DNA of 64,000 nt, taken from contig JAUZTG010000029.1 in the NCBI GenBank assembly GCA_030734395.1, forward strand, positions 1,798,001 to 1,862,000. Direction: 5' to 3'. The notes beneath the pieces were generated by a model. The model saw only the letters and a program-made list of their open reading frames with translations, was not told the origin of the DNA and ran no database searches. This document shows positions 1-12,087 of this stretch, in pieces; positions within the stretch are counted from its first letter, which is position 1, and every line of letters starts with the position of its first letter. The DNA is from Sarocladium kiliense. Lineage: Eukaryota; Ascomycota; Sordariomycetes; Hypocreales; Sarocladiaceae. Made by a program: the position numbers and the translations under genes.

Positions 1-842
1 GGGCGGAGATCTTCCGAGCTATGCCAGGCATCTCATCCATGCTACCTATTGGCGGCAGTGCCGTCTGGGGTGATTTGGACTGGGCGCCTGACGATCAGCC
101 GGGTCAGGAGGTGTCTTACGGCTCGTTCCTGAACTTCAAGGCAGGCGCCAATTTCACAACCCCGTCAAAGAATATGACCGTCGAGCAATCTCTCGAGTAC
201 CTCTTCAACACGACGGAGGACTGGTATCAGAAGCAGGTCAAGAGCAGTTACTCGCATGGCGTCGCGAACACGGCTGCAGAGGTGCGGGAGAACAACCTCA
301 ATCCCAACAAGTGGATCAATCCGCTTGAGACCAGTCTTCCCAATGCACCGAGTCTCAAGATCTACTGCTTCTATGGAGTCGGAAAGCCAACGGAGAGGGG
401 ATACTGGTATCGTGCACCAGACCAGCCTCTCCTCACGAACCTCAACATCACAATCGACACAGCCATGACAGAAGGCATCATCGATCACGGCGTCATCATG
501 GGCGAAGGTGACGGCACTGTCAACCTGATGAGCACGGGATACATGTGCAACAGGGGCTGGAATATGAAGCGATACAACCCTGGCGGGTCTAAGATCACGG
601 TCGTAGAGATGCCACATGAGCCCGAAAGGTTCAACCCGCGGGGTGGCCCTCGCACGGCAGACCATGTCGACATCCTGGGACGTCAGAACCTCAACGAGCT
701 GGTTCTGCGTGTTGCGGCAGGCAAAGGAGAGACCATCACAAACTACGTGGTCAGCAACATCCACGAGTATGCCGCAAAGGTGAGGGTTTATGACGATGAA
801 GAGGAGGACGCAGCCAATCGTGAGAAGAAGAAGGGTTCATAG
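1..842 (+). CDS. LRO1: Phospholipid:diacylglycerol acyltransferase (PDAT), C-terminal part
   Basis: This is the 3' part of a PDAT of the LCAT-like lipase fold, which moves an acyl group from a phospholipid to diacylglycerol to make triacylglycerol in the ER and lipid droplets. The gene is cut by the window edge: the reading frame is open from base 3 and ends at TAG 840-842. The text PGISSMLPIGGSAVWG is a hallmark of Lro1-type enzymes. Two catalytic residues of the Ser-Asp-His triad are visible: Asp in the GEGDGTVNLMS stretch and His in ADHVDILG. The serine lies upstream, outside the window. The tail after the last helix is charged (DDEEEDAANREKKKGS). No intron is visible in this part. Family assignment is firm; the exact orthologue name is inferred from fungi. 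Confidence 0.9.
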   Translation, partial: AEIFRAMPGISSMLPIGGSAVWGDLDWAPDDQPGQEVSYGSFLNFKAGANFTTPSKNMTVEQSLEYLFNTTEDWYQKQVKSSYSHGVANTAAEVRENNLNPNKWINPLETSLPNAPSLKIYCFYGVGKPTERGYWYRAPDQPLLTNLNITIDTAMTEGIIDHGVIMGEGDGTVNLMSTGYMCNRGWNMKRYNPGGSKITVVEMPHEPERFNPRGGPRTADHVDILGRQNLNELVLRVAAGKGETITNYVVSNIHEYAAKVRVYDDEEEDAANREKKKGS

Positions 843-1433
843 CGTGGATTCCTGACACAGGACCTGGCCCCTCTAATGATGGAGGCTGTGGCTACGTGGG
901 CGACTTGGCATTTAGTAATTTGGCTGGCGAAGAGGGAGTGAAGCGGCGTTGACGCGTGAGGATATACCCGGAATTACCATGTGCAAACCTTAGCTTTTGG
1001 GTTGTAGGCGATTGGCTCGTTGAAGAAGAAACACCCAAGAGCAGAAAAAATAGAATTACAGAGCAGTCTTTACTTATGATGTGCGAGCAAGGCTGATTCG
1101 AAATGGTGCCCAGGAATGTGATGGGCAGGGTGGTGGTGGATGGAGGGGCTGTAGGATGATTAAGTGGATGAGGTCACGGCACAGCACTGGAGACGGACCT
1201 CCAAGGAAGCAGGCATGCCGCCACTAGGACGCCTGCTTCTCCAACATCGGCTCTTCCCCACGGCACGACACAAATCACGACGGAACAACAGCATCACCCG
1301 ATCAAGCAAATCCAGAACTCGTGCTTCCGTCTGTTCTGCATCATCGCTCGAATGTACCACATCCTCTACTGAGCAGCTCCTTCTCCGCTTCCCCAATGCA
1401 GTCGCACCCGAAACCCCCCCTCGCCGGACAACC
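843..1433. other. Intergenic: PDAT 3' flank and Ldb17-like 5' leader
   Basis: I see no gene here. An open frame extends the next gene upstream from 1434 to 1164, but it is rich in Arg/Ser/Thr with no domain, so I read it as 5' leader. Confidence 0.6.
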
Positions 1434-3054
1434 ATGACCGACCACGAAGACGATGGAGCCTCACAGCCGCCACCCTCTCCTGACGACGAGGACCAGCTCT
1501 GGGCCGACCTCGAAGCCTGCGTCGCCACTCAATGCACCGAGCACGAGTCCATCGACGATGCGCTGCGCTCGTGGCTTGACCTGACAACCCGTCTACGATG
1601 TCTCGCACACGTCGACTCGCAAGACGAGGTCGTTGCAGCTGCGCAGCTTCTCGAGGCGAGCTCTTTGTTCCGTACACATAGGTCTTACATCCGGACGCAG
1701 ATTATTCATAGTCTGTTGCAAGAGGATGAGACGGCATCGTTGCATGCGATTGCGTGTCTGCTGCTGCTCGATGGGGAGGGCGATGAGAGCATCTTCCCGA
1801 GCATGATTCAAGAGGCGTGCTTCCCGAGGTTGCTGGAGTTGATTGGAGAGAGGAGGGAGGAGGATCCGAGGGTTAAGAGGCTGTTGTTGCAGCTGATGTA
1901 TGAGATGTCGAGGATGGAGAGGCTAAGGGAGGATGATCTGGAGTTGGTGGATGACGACTTCATTCACTACCTGTTCCGCATCATCGAGGGTGTATCTAAT
2001 GATGTGGGAGATCCATATCACTATCCGACGATTCGAGTCTTGGTAAGTTTCTGGTGGTCTCGTGTACATTGGCCATTGCTAACCTTTACAGCTTGTTCTT
2101 AATGAGCAGTACATGCTTGCGTCTACCGACGGAGCTGGAGAGGGGTCGTCTGCTACGCCCTCGCTCACGAACCGCATTGTGAAGTGTCTGAGCCTCCATG
2201 GGCCGGCCTTCCGCACCTTTGGAGAGAACATCATACTTCTGCTGAACCGCGAAACCGAAACCTCTCTTCAGCTCTTGATCCTCAAGCTATTATATCTTCT
2301 CTTTACAACAAAAGCGACTTACGAATACTTCTATACCAACGACCTTCGCGTCCTAGTTGACGTCATCCTCCGCAATCTTATGGATCTTCCCGACGAGAAG
2401 ATGTCACTTCGTCATACCTACCTCCGTGTTTTATATCCACTTCTCGCGCACACACAGCTTAATCAGGGGCCACATTACAAGCGAACTGATATCCTTCGTG
2501 TATTGGGTCTGTTGAAAGGCTCGCATAATGCACACTTTGCGCCTGCAGATGAGACGACATTGCGGCTGGTTGACCGCGTAGGGAAGGTGCCATGGTTGAG
2601 GGAAGGCGAGAGAAGTGGTGAGGCGGAGGTGGCGAGAAAGTTCCTGGGAATCAGTCTGAGCAGATCGGAGACGGCGAGTAGTATCAGCGTCAGCGATGTG
2701 GCCGCCGTGATGGAAAAGCCAGGAGTACAAACACCAAGTCGGAACGACGGAATTGGCAAGGACGGGAACGGTATCGACAAAGACGGGAGCGACAGCAGCG
2801 TGGACAGTAGTCCTACATCCTCGGAAGCTGGAGAGGCGATTGAGATGAAAGCAGGAGCAAAGACGAAGAAACCGCTGCCAGCGGTACCGAAACACAGGCA
2901 CGGAACCCCCGTGTTGCAGACGATGCCGGAGGTCAAGGTCAACGGCGCGCCTATGAAGAAAGTCCCGCCCAAAGCACCGCCACCTCGAAGATGGGGGAGA
3001 CGGCTTGGAAGCGGACAGGTGTCGCCCGGAGAGCCAGCCGGGGAGAGTGGTTAA
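1434..3054 (+). CDS. LDB17: Ldb17/SPIN90-like actin-patch protein (DUF2013)
   Basis: Exons 1434-2042 and 2092-3054, one 49-nt intron (GTAAGT..ACAG), 523 aa. The splice joins IRVL to LVLNEQYMLAS, the conserved centre of the SPIN90/Ldb17 leucine-rich domain, which supports both the join and the family. Family members regulate actin assembly at endocytic patches and bind SH3 proteins. The N-terminus is acidic and helical with paired acidic and Leu-rich repeats (about residues 20-380). The C-terminal third is low complexity with Pro-rich SH3-ligand-like segments (KKPLPAVPKHRHG, VPPKAPPPRRWG), as expected for a partner of Sla1/Bbc1-type proteins. I chose ATG 1434 because it sits in ACCATGA context and begins the acidic N-terminus; an in-frame ATG at 1164 is possible but its added residues look like leader. 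Confidence 0.82.
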
Positions 3055-5274
3055 GAGAAGCTTGCTATATCAGCTGCCTGACGTTTTGTTCATTGGGCGG
3101 CATTGTTCTCTGCACACATGCTGGGCGTTCTGGGAGGGAGTTCTATCATTATCTCTTGTTGTCTATTTGGGAGGGTTTTTGTGGCTCATGGTTGAGGAAA
3201 GATACCCAGCAGCGAATGGGGACTTGTTGGAGCTGAGGATGTTAGTTGATTGCATGAAATACCAAAGGCGTTACTCTGGACTACTAGTTTGCAATGAAAA
3301 TCGGTGAATATCTGTGTAGGAAGAGCATCTGTTCATCACAAAGGTTCAATCGTCACGAGGCTGCCTCTGTAACCCTGCCTCAAAGAAAGTCCTCAGGGCC
3401 GGTAAATGCATATGGAACAAAAGCATAAAGAGGTATGTGAATATAAGATCCCTAGCCTAGGTAAGGTAGTCGTACGCTCGTGTAAGTCATGATTGCTTAG
3501 TCGGCGTTCTATGCGTCAGTTAGTCACAGACCACCTGCCAGAATGGGTCAAGGCAATGTACGACCAAAAGATCTACATCGTCCGTCTCTTCGATCGGAGA
3601 TTACCATGAGGCTGTGCCAAAAGATAAGCAGCGACGGCGGCGAACCTGCAGATTTTCTCTCGCATTGGGCCTCTTTACGCAGAATAGCGGGAGAAACATG
3701 CGATGCCGAATTGGTTGCGACAAATGTCTTCCCCACGCGGGAGCACCGAGACTGGGGATATGTGGAGGGGTGGGAGAGGTACGTCATCGGGTTTGGTTGG
3801 TAGCTGGCAGCAACCGGATTTTGTGGTGGTTTAGGTTTCCTTTTCAGCTGGTTTTGGTTTTTTTGTTTTTCTCTTGTGTGAGATAGGGGAAGACTATTGA
3901 GGTTCTTGGCGAGCTGTGACACCCGAATTCTGAAGATGGGGATTTCGAATTGCTGCTTTTGCTTTGCGAACCCGTAGTCGAGGTTGTACGAGCTGTATGT
4001 GTAGATGTGGGTGAGTGGTAGCAGCTTCAGGGTACCTGGACTACTGAATAACTCTTCAGCTGACAAGAGGCAGAAGAAGGGAGATAGGATCGTCTGGTTC
4101 TAGAATCCTTGGAGGCAAAAGCGTGGATGCCACGGGCTCGACCCGCGATTTTTCGGTCCTTTGCAATTCGCCTATTGTACGCAGCATAGGGTCGCATTGA
4201 TAACGTGTCGGTGTAAAGTATATGCCCGGTTGGGATGGAGGTGGCTTGTACCCTGACTCTTGCTGTCGAATTTCTAGTAATCGTTCTTTACGATGTCTCA
4301 ATTTTTAATTCACTGACAGCGGGTTGTAGGTAAACCCATGCGAACGGTTCTTCTTTGCTTCTGTCTGCCATATTCGGCTCCAATGGGCTCAATCGTCCCA
4401 TGTTGCCGCATCCGGTGATACTGGGCCTCGAGTCCCTCCACTCCGACTTCAGACAGGGCCACGCCCCAGCTGAGACCCGGGTGGACACTAGGACGACGGT
4501 GAGCAAGCACCGGTGCGCCATGGCATTTCTGCACTCGGCAGTGGGAAAGACGTAAACCTATGTTCCCAATTCTTGCACACACAAGCTGTAGTCCCATCAG
4601 TCAGTAACCTGGTTGGAGGTGGCTGTTGGCTTTGGGGGGAAAGGGAGGCAGGGTGGGTGCCATGCTCCAGTGGGTGGTGGGATTGCGTCATGGACCGCTG
4701 CGCCCCGAGCTGTAGAGAGGATCGCCCGACTTTACAGTGGGGTCCGCCTACTGAGATGCTAGGCCTTAGTGCCTTGGTGTAGCTCCAGCCATCACATCAC
4801 CACTGCTGCGACCATCACTAAGGTACCACACGTTGAGCTCTCGCACCTCATCTCACCTCTGCTTGCTTTCCCCGGCTGGTCTCTGTTCCTCCTTACTACC
4901 CTTAATCCAACAACCCCCCTCCTTTGCCGTCCTTCCACCTCTTCCTCCATCGCCATCCTCCTCACCTTCTCTCTCTCCTCTGGCGCCGACCGCAGCCCAT
5001 CATCCACAACGCTGCGCTTCTCATCTCGGCTACATCCACTCCGGCTCCGTCCCTGCCGCGCCGCCGTCCAAACCTAGACTCGCCCAGTGCCTACTCTCTT
5101 GCCAGTGCCCTCTGCCTTCTGCGTCACCTCCTCCTCCTCGTCCTCCTACCACCTCGCCGAAACAAATCAGAGACATTCCCCCGCGCGACCGCAAGCCCAA
5201 GACAGCGCAGCACCATTATCTATTAGCCATCCTCCTGTCGCACGGCCTGTCCCGCAGGCCTCCTGTTGCCTGCT
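3055..5274. other. Intergenic, 2.2 kb, with CT-rich leader of the Slm1 gene
   Basis: No gene supported. Several frames of 60-180 codons overlap one another but lack domains or plausible splice structure. From about 4830 to 5270 the plus strand is strongly pyrimidine-rich (runs of ctcctc and cctcc), typical of core promoters and 5' leaders in moulds, and belongs to the downstream gene. Confidence 0.5.
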
Positions 5275-7938
5275 ATGGACTTGTCCTCCTCTCAGCCACA
5301 GCATCCGCCCTCCCACCTCCAATCTCAGCCTTCCTACCGCTCCAACGCGTCCCAGGGCTTCAATGCTGCCAGCAGTGCTCCCAATAACCACCAAAACTAT
5401 TTAGCCGACGGCGACGCCGAGCAAGTCCAAGGCGGCGGTCGCTTCACTGAGGAGTGGGACGCCAGCCAGCGAGGAACCTCGATTGTTGACGGTCACCACA
5501 GCGGAGGCAGCATGCATCGCTCTCCCTCTGCCCACAGCTACCGCTCCGGCGACGATGGCCACCTCCAGCAAGAGAAGCTCTCGCGTGGCAACACTCTGAA
5601 GAAGAAGAGCTCCATGCGTCGTCAAGCCAGTCTCGGCCGCAGTGGTAGTCGTCGCAGCGCCAGAGCTGGCAGTGTCAGGAGCCTTGCGCTCAACTCCGCT
5701 TCCGACCCTGACGAGGCCAACAGTGCTTTCCACTGCCCTGTTCCGACCACCGGCAACCCCACTGAGGTTCTGACCAACCGGTTCCAGTGTGAGTGACCAG
5801 AACTGTCTGTAGACAGCAATTCCTTATAGCTAATGTTCACAGCTTGGAGGAAGGTACTCAAGGATCTTATCGCCTACTTCCGTGAGATCCAGAACCATTA
5901 CGAGTCTCGGTCCAAGAACCTCCTGAAGCTTGCGAACGTCTCCAACAACATTAGCACGCCGCCTGGATTCCTGAACACAGGAGGGATCGACGATGCTCTT
6001 CAAATCCTGCGCGCCTACAACAAGAATGCAATTCTCGAAGCGAACAAGGCAAAGGAGATCGAGGAGGACGTCATTCTTGCCCTGACTGGCCTGCGAAGCG
6101 ACCTGCAGCAGAAGATCAAGGAGATCAAGAACTTGTCTGGCGACTTCAAGAACTCAGTCCAGAAGGAGATGGACAACACGGGCAAGGCCGTTCAGGCTCT
6201 CCAGAACGTCCTTGGCAAGACTGAGATCGACTCTGCTTCTACCACCGGCAAGCAAGATCCGTTCCTGTTGCGCCTGGCTGTTGATCGCCAGATTGAGCGC
6301 CAGCTTGACGAAGAGAACTACCTTCACCAGGTGAGACAGCCCATTCTTATCCCAGAGTCACAGCTGACCAGTGTCTCAGGCATATCTTAACCTCGAGAGC
6401 TCGGGCCGAGAGCTCGAGTCTATTGTTGTTGGCGAGATTCAGAAGGCTTACAATGCCTACGCCGGCATCCTCAAGCGTGAGGCCGAGAACGCCTTCCACG
6501 CGATCGAAGAGCTGCGCGATGGCCCCATCTCCATGCCTAAGGATCAGGAATGGATCCATTTCGTCACCCACGACAGCAGCTTTGTCGATCCCAACATTCC
6601 TCTGCGATCAGCGCAGTACATCCATTACCCAGGACGTGATCATGTCGCGGCACAAGAGATTCGCGCTGGCCTCCTTGAGCGCAAGAGCAAGTATCTCAAG
6701 AGCTATACAGCCGGCTGGTGAGTGTTCGACCAATGCATGATGCGACGATAGCTAACGCAGATAGGTACGTTCTCTCGACTACACATTTGCACGAGTTTAA
6801 GTCGGCGGACAAAGGCCAGGCTCCGGTCATGTCTTTGTATCTGCCTGAGCAGAAGCTGGGGTCGCACTCCAATGAGGGCGGATCATCGAACAAGTTTATC
6901 CTCAAGGGGCGACAGACTGGTTCGATGCACCGCGGCCATACCTGGGTCTTCCGTGCTGAGAGTCACGACACGATGATGGCGTGGTACGAGGACATCAAGA
7001 CCCTGACGGAGACGACCCCAGAGGAGCGGAGCCACTTTGTGCGCAGTCACTCCAGGAGCCTGAGCCAGTCTTCCCGCCGGTCTGCTAGTAGCGACGGCAT
7101 GTTGGACGAGGACGACGAGGAGCCTTTCTCCGCCAGCTCGCAGATCGATGTCAACCCGAATCCGAAGCAGGACGCCATGTCTCGGCGATCTCAACCAGGT
7201 GGGCGGTTCCCATCTGATATCCAAGTCAACGCACAGCGAGGCTTACAAGCCCCTCATTCGCCTTCTAGTGTAGGATCTGGTATTCAAGAGCAGCCGCAGG
7301 ACGTAGCCGCTGCCGGAGGACTGCCCGCAGGGGCGTACATCGCCACCAACGTCTCGGGCCAGGATTATAGTCATGACCAGGAACGTCCCGGAGGCTATGG
7401 TGCTCAGGCAGGCACACCTATCGACAACATGCCCTCGCAGGCAGCCATTGCAAACCACGAGGCTCAGCAAGATGGTGTGAACCCTTATACTAGCGAAACT
7501 GTCGGTCACACACAACCAGCACAGTGGCAAGACAACGTCTATGTCGCTCCAGTCGTCACCAGCCAGTATCAGCCTGGGCAGCAGACCGAGTCCTATGATC
7601 ATGCCACCGGCAATACCTCAAATGTGCCCGGGACACACGAACAGGCTGTTCCAGGCACTGGAGCTTCACGCGGCCTGAGCGGCAATGCCAACAGTGGCTT
7701 TGGCGGTGTCAACGTGATGGCCGTCAACACTGGCAGCGTTCCAAAGTCAGAGCCGCAGCCTGCGCATGAGATGGAGGCGCCAGTGCCCGTGAGCGAGGAC
7801 GCATCCCTGCTGGCAGACACACCTGTCGAGGCGACACCGCCTGCGCGCCCAGTAGACAAGAACACGAGGACGGAGAGCGTGCAGACCATCTCCAACCTGC
7901 ACATCCCCGGAGAATACCCCCGTAACAGCATTGCTTGA
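5275..7938 (+). CDS. SLM1: Slm1-type PH-domain protein, TORC2/PIP2 effector
   Basis: Exons 5275-5788, 5843-6330, 6380-6717 and 6765-7938; introns of 54, 49 and 47 nt; 837 aa. All joins keep frame: FQ|SWRKVL, YLHQ|AYLNL, TAGW|YVLST. Residues 1-170 are Ser/Arg/Gln-rich and disordered. Residues about 172-430 form the F-BAR-like helical region found in Slm proteins (SWRKVLKDLIAYFREIQ). A PH domain follows (about 432-527), starting at the KSKYLKSYTAGWYVLS strand and ending in MMAWYEDI. The long C-terminal tail is low complexity. In yeast Slm1/2 bind PI(4,5)P2 at the plasma membrane, are phosphorylated by TORC2 and recruit it to its targets, and contact calcineurin. Start ATG 5275 follows a pyrimidine-rich leader. 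Confidence in the family is high. Confidence 0.9.
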
Positions 7939-8565
7939 TTGTATACCGTTATCGTTTCTTCGATTTGATTTTGGTCAGTATTATCACACGATCTGCATTT
8001 TGATTCTTTCTCTAGTTGATGGTCTTCATGGACCAAACTTCCCTTTGTATAACTCTCGCGAGTCTGCGACTTTCTTTGCTTTAACGGGGTATGGGGCAGG
8101 TTGGGAAGGTTGCAACTTGGGTGGACTGATGGGAAGGCGTTGACGATGGAGGCTTGGTTTTGCATAGCTCGTCATGAGGTTTCCAATTACTTTTTTACAT
8201 CATTCTTACTACTCACTCACTTAAGAAAATGTGATGCAATGAATGTCCAAGATCCTGCGGACTCTTCAAGGGCCCTCACGTGACTCGCTGTTCGCAAAAG
8301 TCTCCACTTATGTCCAATGTAGGAAAGCAAGATCTGGGACCCAGCCAGCGATAACGATAACGAGCTTTTCACACAGTCAAGTCTAGCGGGAAGGAAAAAA
8401 GCTGCAAGTCCCAACTTTCGAACGACTGCCGGCTTCCAAACGACAAGGAATTGCGCACACCCACAGGTCCCCAATTGGCGCATCACACGAGGACCTTCCA
8501 GAACGAACACGCGCATACAGAATATATACAACGACATACAAGCGAGAAGCGAAACGCTGGCGACA
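7939..8565. other. Intergenic: Slm1 3' flank and GAR1 promoter
   Basis: No gene seen. The last 100 bases before GAR1 hold A-rich leader sequence (aatatatacaacgacataca). Confidence 0.5.
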
Positions 8566-9491
8566 ATGTCTTTCCGGGGCGGACCTAGAGGTGGTGGCGG
8601 TGGTGCTCGTGGAGGTTTTGGAGGTGGTCGGGGAGGTGGCCGTGGCGGATTTGGAGGCGGTATGTTCTTCCTCCTGCTTGCGCTCAGGCCTGTCGATCCC
8701 AGGTCGTCTTCTTGTTGAAATGGCTTGGAATTGAGAGCAATTGAGTGGTCAAGAAGCGAGAGATGAGTGCTGACTTTGAGATGACAGGTCGCGGCGGTGG
8801 TGGCTTCGGACAGCGAGACTTTGGACCTCCGGACACCGTCCTTGGTACGAAAACCCCTTTTCTCTTCTGATCCTTATCTTCACCTCAAAATTGGAAGGCC
8901 CCTCCAGCAAGAAAAAGAACGTAACAATCTGGGAACATCAATCACTAACCAACAATATTCACAGAGATGGGCACCTTCATGCACGCCTGTGAAGGCGAGA
9001 TGGTCTGCACCTCCACCAACGCCAAAGTCCCCAAGTTCAACGCCCCAATCTACCTCGAGAACAAGACCTCCGTCGGCAAAGTCGACGAGATCCTCGGCCC
9101 CGTCAACGACGTCTACTTCACCATCAAGCCCGCCGAGGGCATCCAGGCCACCTCCTTCAAGAGCGGCGACAAGTTCTTCATCGGAGGTGACAGGCTGTTG
9201 CCATTGGAGATGTTCCTGCCCAAGCCGAAGCCTGCGCCGGGCGCGCCGAAGGTGAAGAGGGCTGGTGGCCGTGGTGGACCGAGGGGTGCGGGTAGGGGGG
9301 GACCGAGGGGTGGTGGTCGTGGTGGGTTTGGTGGTGGGTTCGGTGGTGGACGCGGAGGTGGTTTCTCAAGGGGTGGTGCTGGTGGTCGGGGAGGTGGTTT
9401 CTCACGAGGCGGCGGTGGTGGTCGTGGAGGTGGTGGTTTCTCGAGGGGCGGTGGTCGTGGACGGGGCAGCTTCAGCAGGGGCGGGTACTAA
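8566..9491 (+). CDS. GAR1: H/ACA ribonucleoprotein complex subunit Gar1
   Basis: Exons 8566-8659, 8788-8844 and 8965-9491, introns 128 and 120 nt, 225 aa. The protein is a conserved Gar1 core flanked by two Gly/Arg-rich tails. Exon 1 encodes only the start (MSFRGGPRGGGGGARGG). Exon 2 leads into the core at PPDTVL and joins EMGTFMHACEGEMVC in exon 3, the diagnostic start of the Gar1 fold. The core continues to FFIGGDRLLPLEMFLP. The C-terminal 70 residues are GGRGG/FSRGG repeats, likely arginine-methylated. Gar1 acts in the nucleolus in H/ACA snoRNPs that pseudouridylate rRNA. The short 57-nt middle exon is easily missed. Both phases work only with GTATGT/CAG and GTACGA/ACAG sites. Confidence 0.93.
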
Positions 9492-10194
9492 AACTGCCTT
9501 TTTCTCTGATGTTGTAGCTGGTGGTCTTCCCCGGTCCATTTACTGCTGCTGCGCAATTCCCGCCTCATGGATGTATGGCAGCGTGGAAGATATGTACCCC
9601 CTTCGGCCTCGCATGAGCTTCTTCGCTCTCTCTTGTACGGGAGAGCGTGCGCTTCTCGGAAGGCAGTGTTACGCTTTATCGTGTTTCTTTGCGGCGTTAT
9701 TCAGGGACTGGAATTCAATTCAACGTTTATTCACATATGCTGAGTCCTTGGTGTCCGTGCCATGGCCACTAAAGGTCATGAAACAGAGTGAACCCCATAT
9801 TGAATGATCTGATCTCAAGCTTAAACAAATATCTCCGGGGGTTCATCGTCGGCTTTAAGGACTGGCAAAGTCACTTCCTACCTGGTCACAAGGGCATTGG
9901 ACAGCAACAGGCCGGATGCTGGGTATCTCATTGACATCAGGTTTACCGCACTCAGCTAAAGCCCATAATTCCCTACAGGGGTAAACATCAACAGACTTTC
10001 ACGTCCGCTGGCCCGATCCAAGAAAGAAAGAGAAATGAAGAAAGCATATGGTATGGCTATCGTATACGTCGCGAATCGTCCTTTTCATCCACACAATGCA
10101 TTTTCCCCAACTGAACACCTGTCCACCCCTTGACACCTCCCAAGAGTGAACACACACCAAGAGCCTTGCTCTCAAACCCCGGACACCGTTGCAC
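9492..10194. other. Intergenic between the convergent GAR1 and CHO1 genes
   Basis: I see only 3' flanks. The plus-strand open frame running on from the GAR1 repeats in another frame is a composition artefact. Confidence 0.5.
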
Positions 10195-11112
10195 CTAAGG
10201 CTTAGGAATCTGAATGGTACGGCTCACCATCATGCAGCCATGCAGCACGAACATCAGCACAATAGGGTGGAACTCAACCGCAGAGCCGGCAGCCCAAACA
10301 CCAAACGGCAGATCCTCATGCACCCAGCGGTTGTACAACCACCACGCCATAATACCATCCGTGAACAGCGTAGTCGGGATAGGCGTGCCCTCGAAATACT
10401 TGCTCTTGCCGCTCGCATCCTTGGGCAGCATGGCGACGGTGACGTTAAAGCGTGCGAGGCGGGTCAGGCCGGAGAGAACGAAGACAGTGAGGAAGAAGGT
10501 GTCGAGTGGGGTGCGGAAGCCAATGGTGAAGGCCACCATGGCGGGGGCGACGCCGAAGGAGATCTATCGCAAAACAAAGTCAGTCGCTGTCCGAGACGAG
10601 GATGGAGGAGGTTCGTAAGGGTCAAACGTACCAGATCAGCCAGCGAGTCAAGCTCCTGACCCATCAAACTACTCTTGTTCCTCCACCTCGCAACCCGTCC
10701 ATCGAAGAAATCAAAGAACAGGCCAAACGGGAGGAAGTACAGCGCCACCCAGACATTTTTGTAGTCGTCCGCATCGCCAAGGCAGTACCGGAGAGATGAG
10801 AAGATAGACATGACGCCACAGAAGCCTACGCACGGCACGGGTTAGTTTCCGTTGACGGTGGTGTATGCCGTTGTTGTTGTGGGGAAGACCTACCATTCAT
10901 GAGGGTGATGAGATCAGCGAGGTGCATGGCACGGATGAGAGAGAAGTGGCCGACGTTCTCGGAGAGGAGCATCTTCTGCTTGTCTTGAGCTTCGGAAGGT
11001 TCGTTAGCTACTTCAATGGTTCCATCCTGCCAACGGTTCGAGTGAAGGGGAATATTGACGTACCGGGTGCACCACCACCACTCGTTGACACCGCGCTGCT
11101 TCGTTTCGACAT
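10195..11112 (-). CDS. CHO1: CDP-diacylglycerol-serine O-phosphatidyltransferase (phosphatidylserine synthase)
   Basis: Minus-strand exons 11112-11064, 10989-10894, 10825-10632 and 10563-10195; 235 aa. It makes phosphatidylserine from CDP-diacylglycerol and serine in the ER. The CDP-alcohol phosphotransferase signature D-G-x2-A-R-x8-G-x3-D-x3-D is complete at residues 90-112 (DGRVARW ... GQELDSLAD). Before it lies the fungal Cho1 start QDKQKMLLSENVGHFSLIRA. Hydrophobic helices follow (VAFTIGF, LDTFFLTVFVLSGL, FHPIVLMFVLHG). Exon 1 codes for only 16 residues (MSKRSSAVSTSGGG) and is placed by the GTACGT donor and a CTAAC branch site 14 nt before the acceptor; it is the least certain part. The other joins (LMN|GFCGVM, SLADL|ISFGVAPA) are conserved in the family. 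Confidence 0.9.
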
Positions 11113-12087
11113 GTTGGTCTCGGGGCTGAGGCCTAAAGACGGGTTTCGATTTGTACAGGAAAGTCTGTTTGAGCTTTCCCACGTGTCGTCGAGAGGGAGG
11201 GAGAAGGACGAGCTTTTTCGACCCGCGGTCAAAAGCCGAAGGGTGACAACGGAAAAACAAATGCCCAAGAAGAGGGAAAAGGTCAACTAGGTAGTGCGGA
11301 AGCTAGTAATCGTGGTGAGGCAGTATGTGACTATGGCGTGAAGCGGCGACGTTGAGGCTTTGACGCAAGGCGAGCTTGGGTACAGGTGAGGAAAAGGTGG
11401 TCGTTGCTTGTGGTGGGCAAAGCTCGTTTCCCGGTTCAGTGGTTGGGACATGCCGTCATCGGTTCAGAGGGGAGGTGGTTGGGTGGAGCAGGCGATCCGC
11501 ACGTGACAGGTCCGCAGCACCTACAGCAACTCCAGGCAAGGCGCATACGGTCCTATGGCAGGATGGGGGAAATGGGAGCATATGCGAGGAAACGTATGAA
11601 ATTTCTGAAGTGGTAAAGATGATCTCGTGTTGGATCTGTATTCGGTTCATTCTGCTGCCGTCCGCACCCTCATATATTATATGTACCTAAGCGTAGTGCT
11701 TTGCACTCCCGACCTTCACTATCCAGACTGATCCAGCACCGTCAATCTCATGCCAGACGCAAAATCAAAACCCCAAACGCCATTGGTGCCGATCGAAGGA
11801 CAGTTCCACCGATTATGCCGTGTTCGTGTGCGTTTGATGTCATTCCTTTCTTCCCCAGTTACCTCTCCATGCATGATCAAACCCTTAAGGACAGCTTTGA
11901 GTTAGGGAGCCGCTCTTTGATGCGGATGATTCGCGCCGTATTCCAAATGCATTCTCGGATCCTGCCCAAGATTTCATCCAACTTCCAGTGTGAGATATCC
12001 ACTCTGACCATTATCGCTCACGTAGAGCTCGCCGTCTATTTGTACTGTAGCCCAAGAACGCAAGGAGAAGCAAAGCAATTCGTTCGT
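11113..12087. other. Intergenic upstream of CHO1 and downstream of the metallopeptidase
   Basis: No gene supported. It holds the CHO1 promoter and the 3' flank of the next minus-strand gene. Confidence 0.5.

Noticed and set aside
165..764. Minus-strand 199-codon frame opposite the PDAT gene
   Set aside because: Antisense shadow of the conserved acyltransferase sequence.
1164..1433. 90-codon N-terminal extension of the Ldb17-like gene
   Set aside because: Low-complexity Arg/Ser text with no match to the family; the acidic start at 1434 has better ATG context.
9265..9807. 180-codon frame over the GAR1 repeats
   Set aside because: Val/Gly repeats arising from the GGT-rich Gly/Arg tail in another frame.
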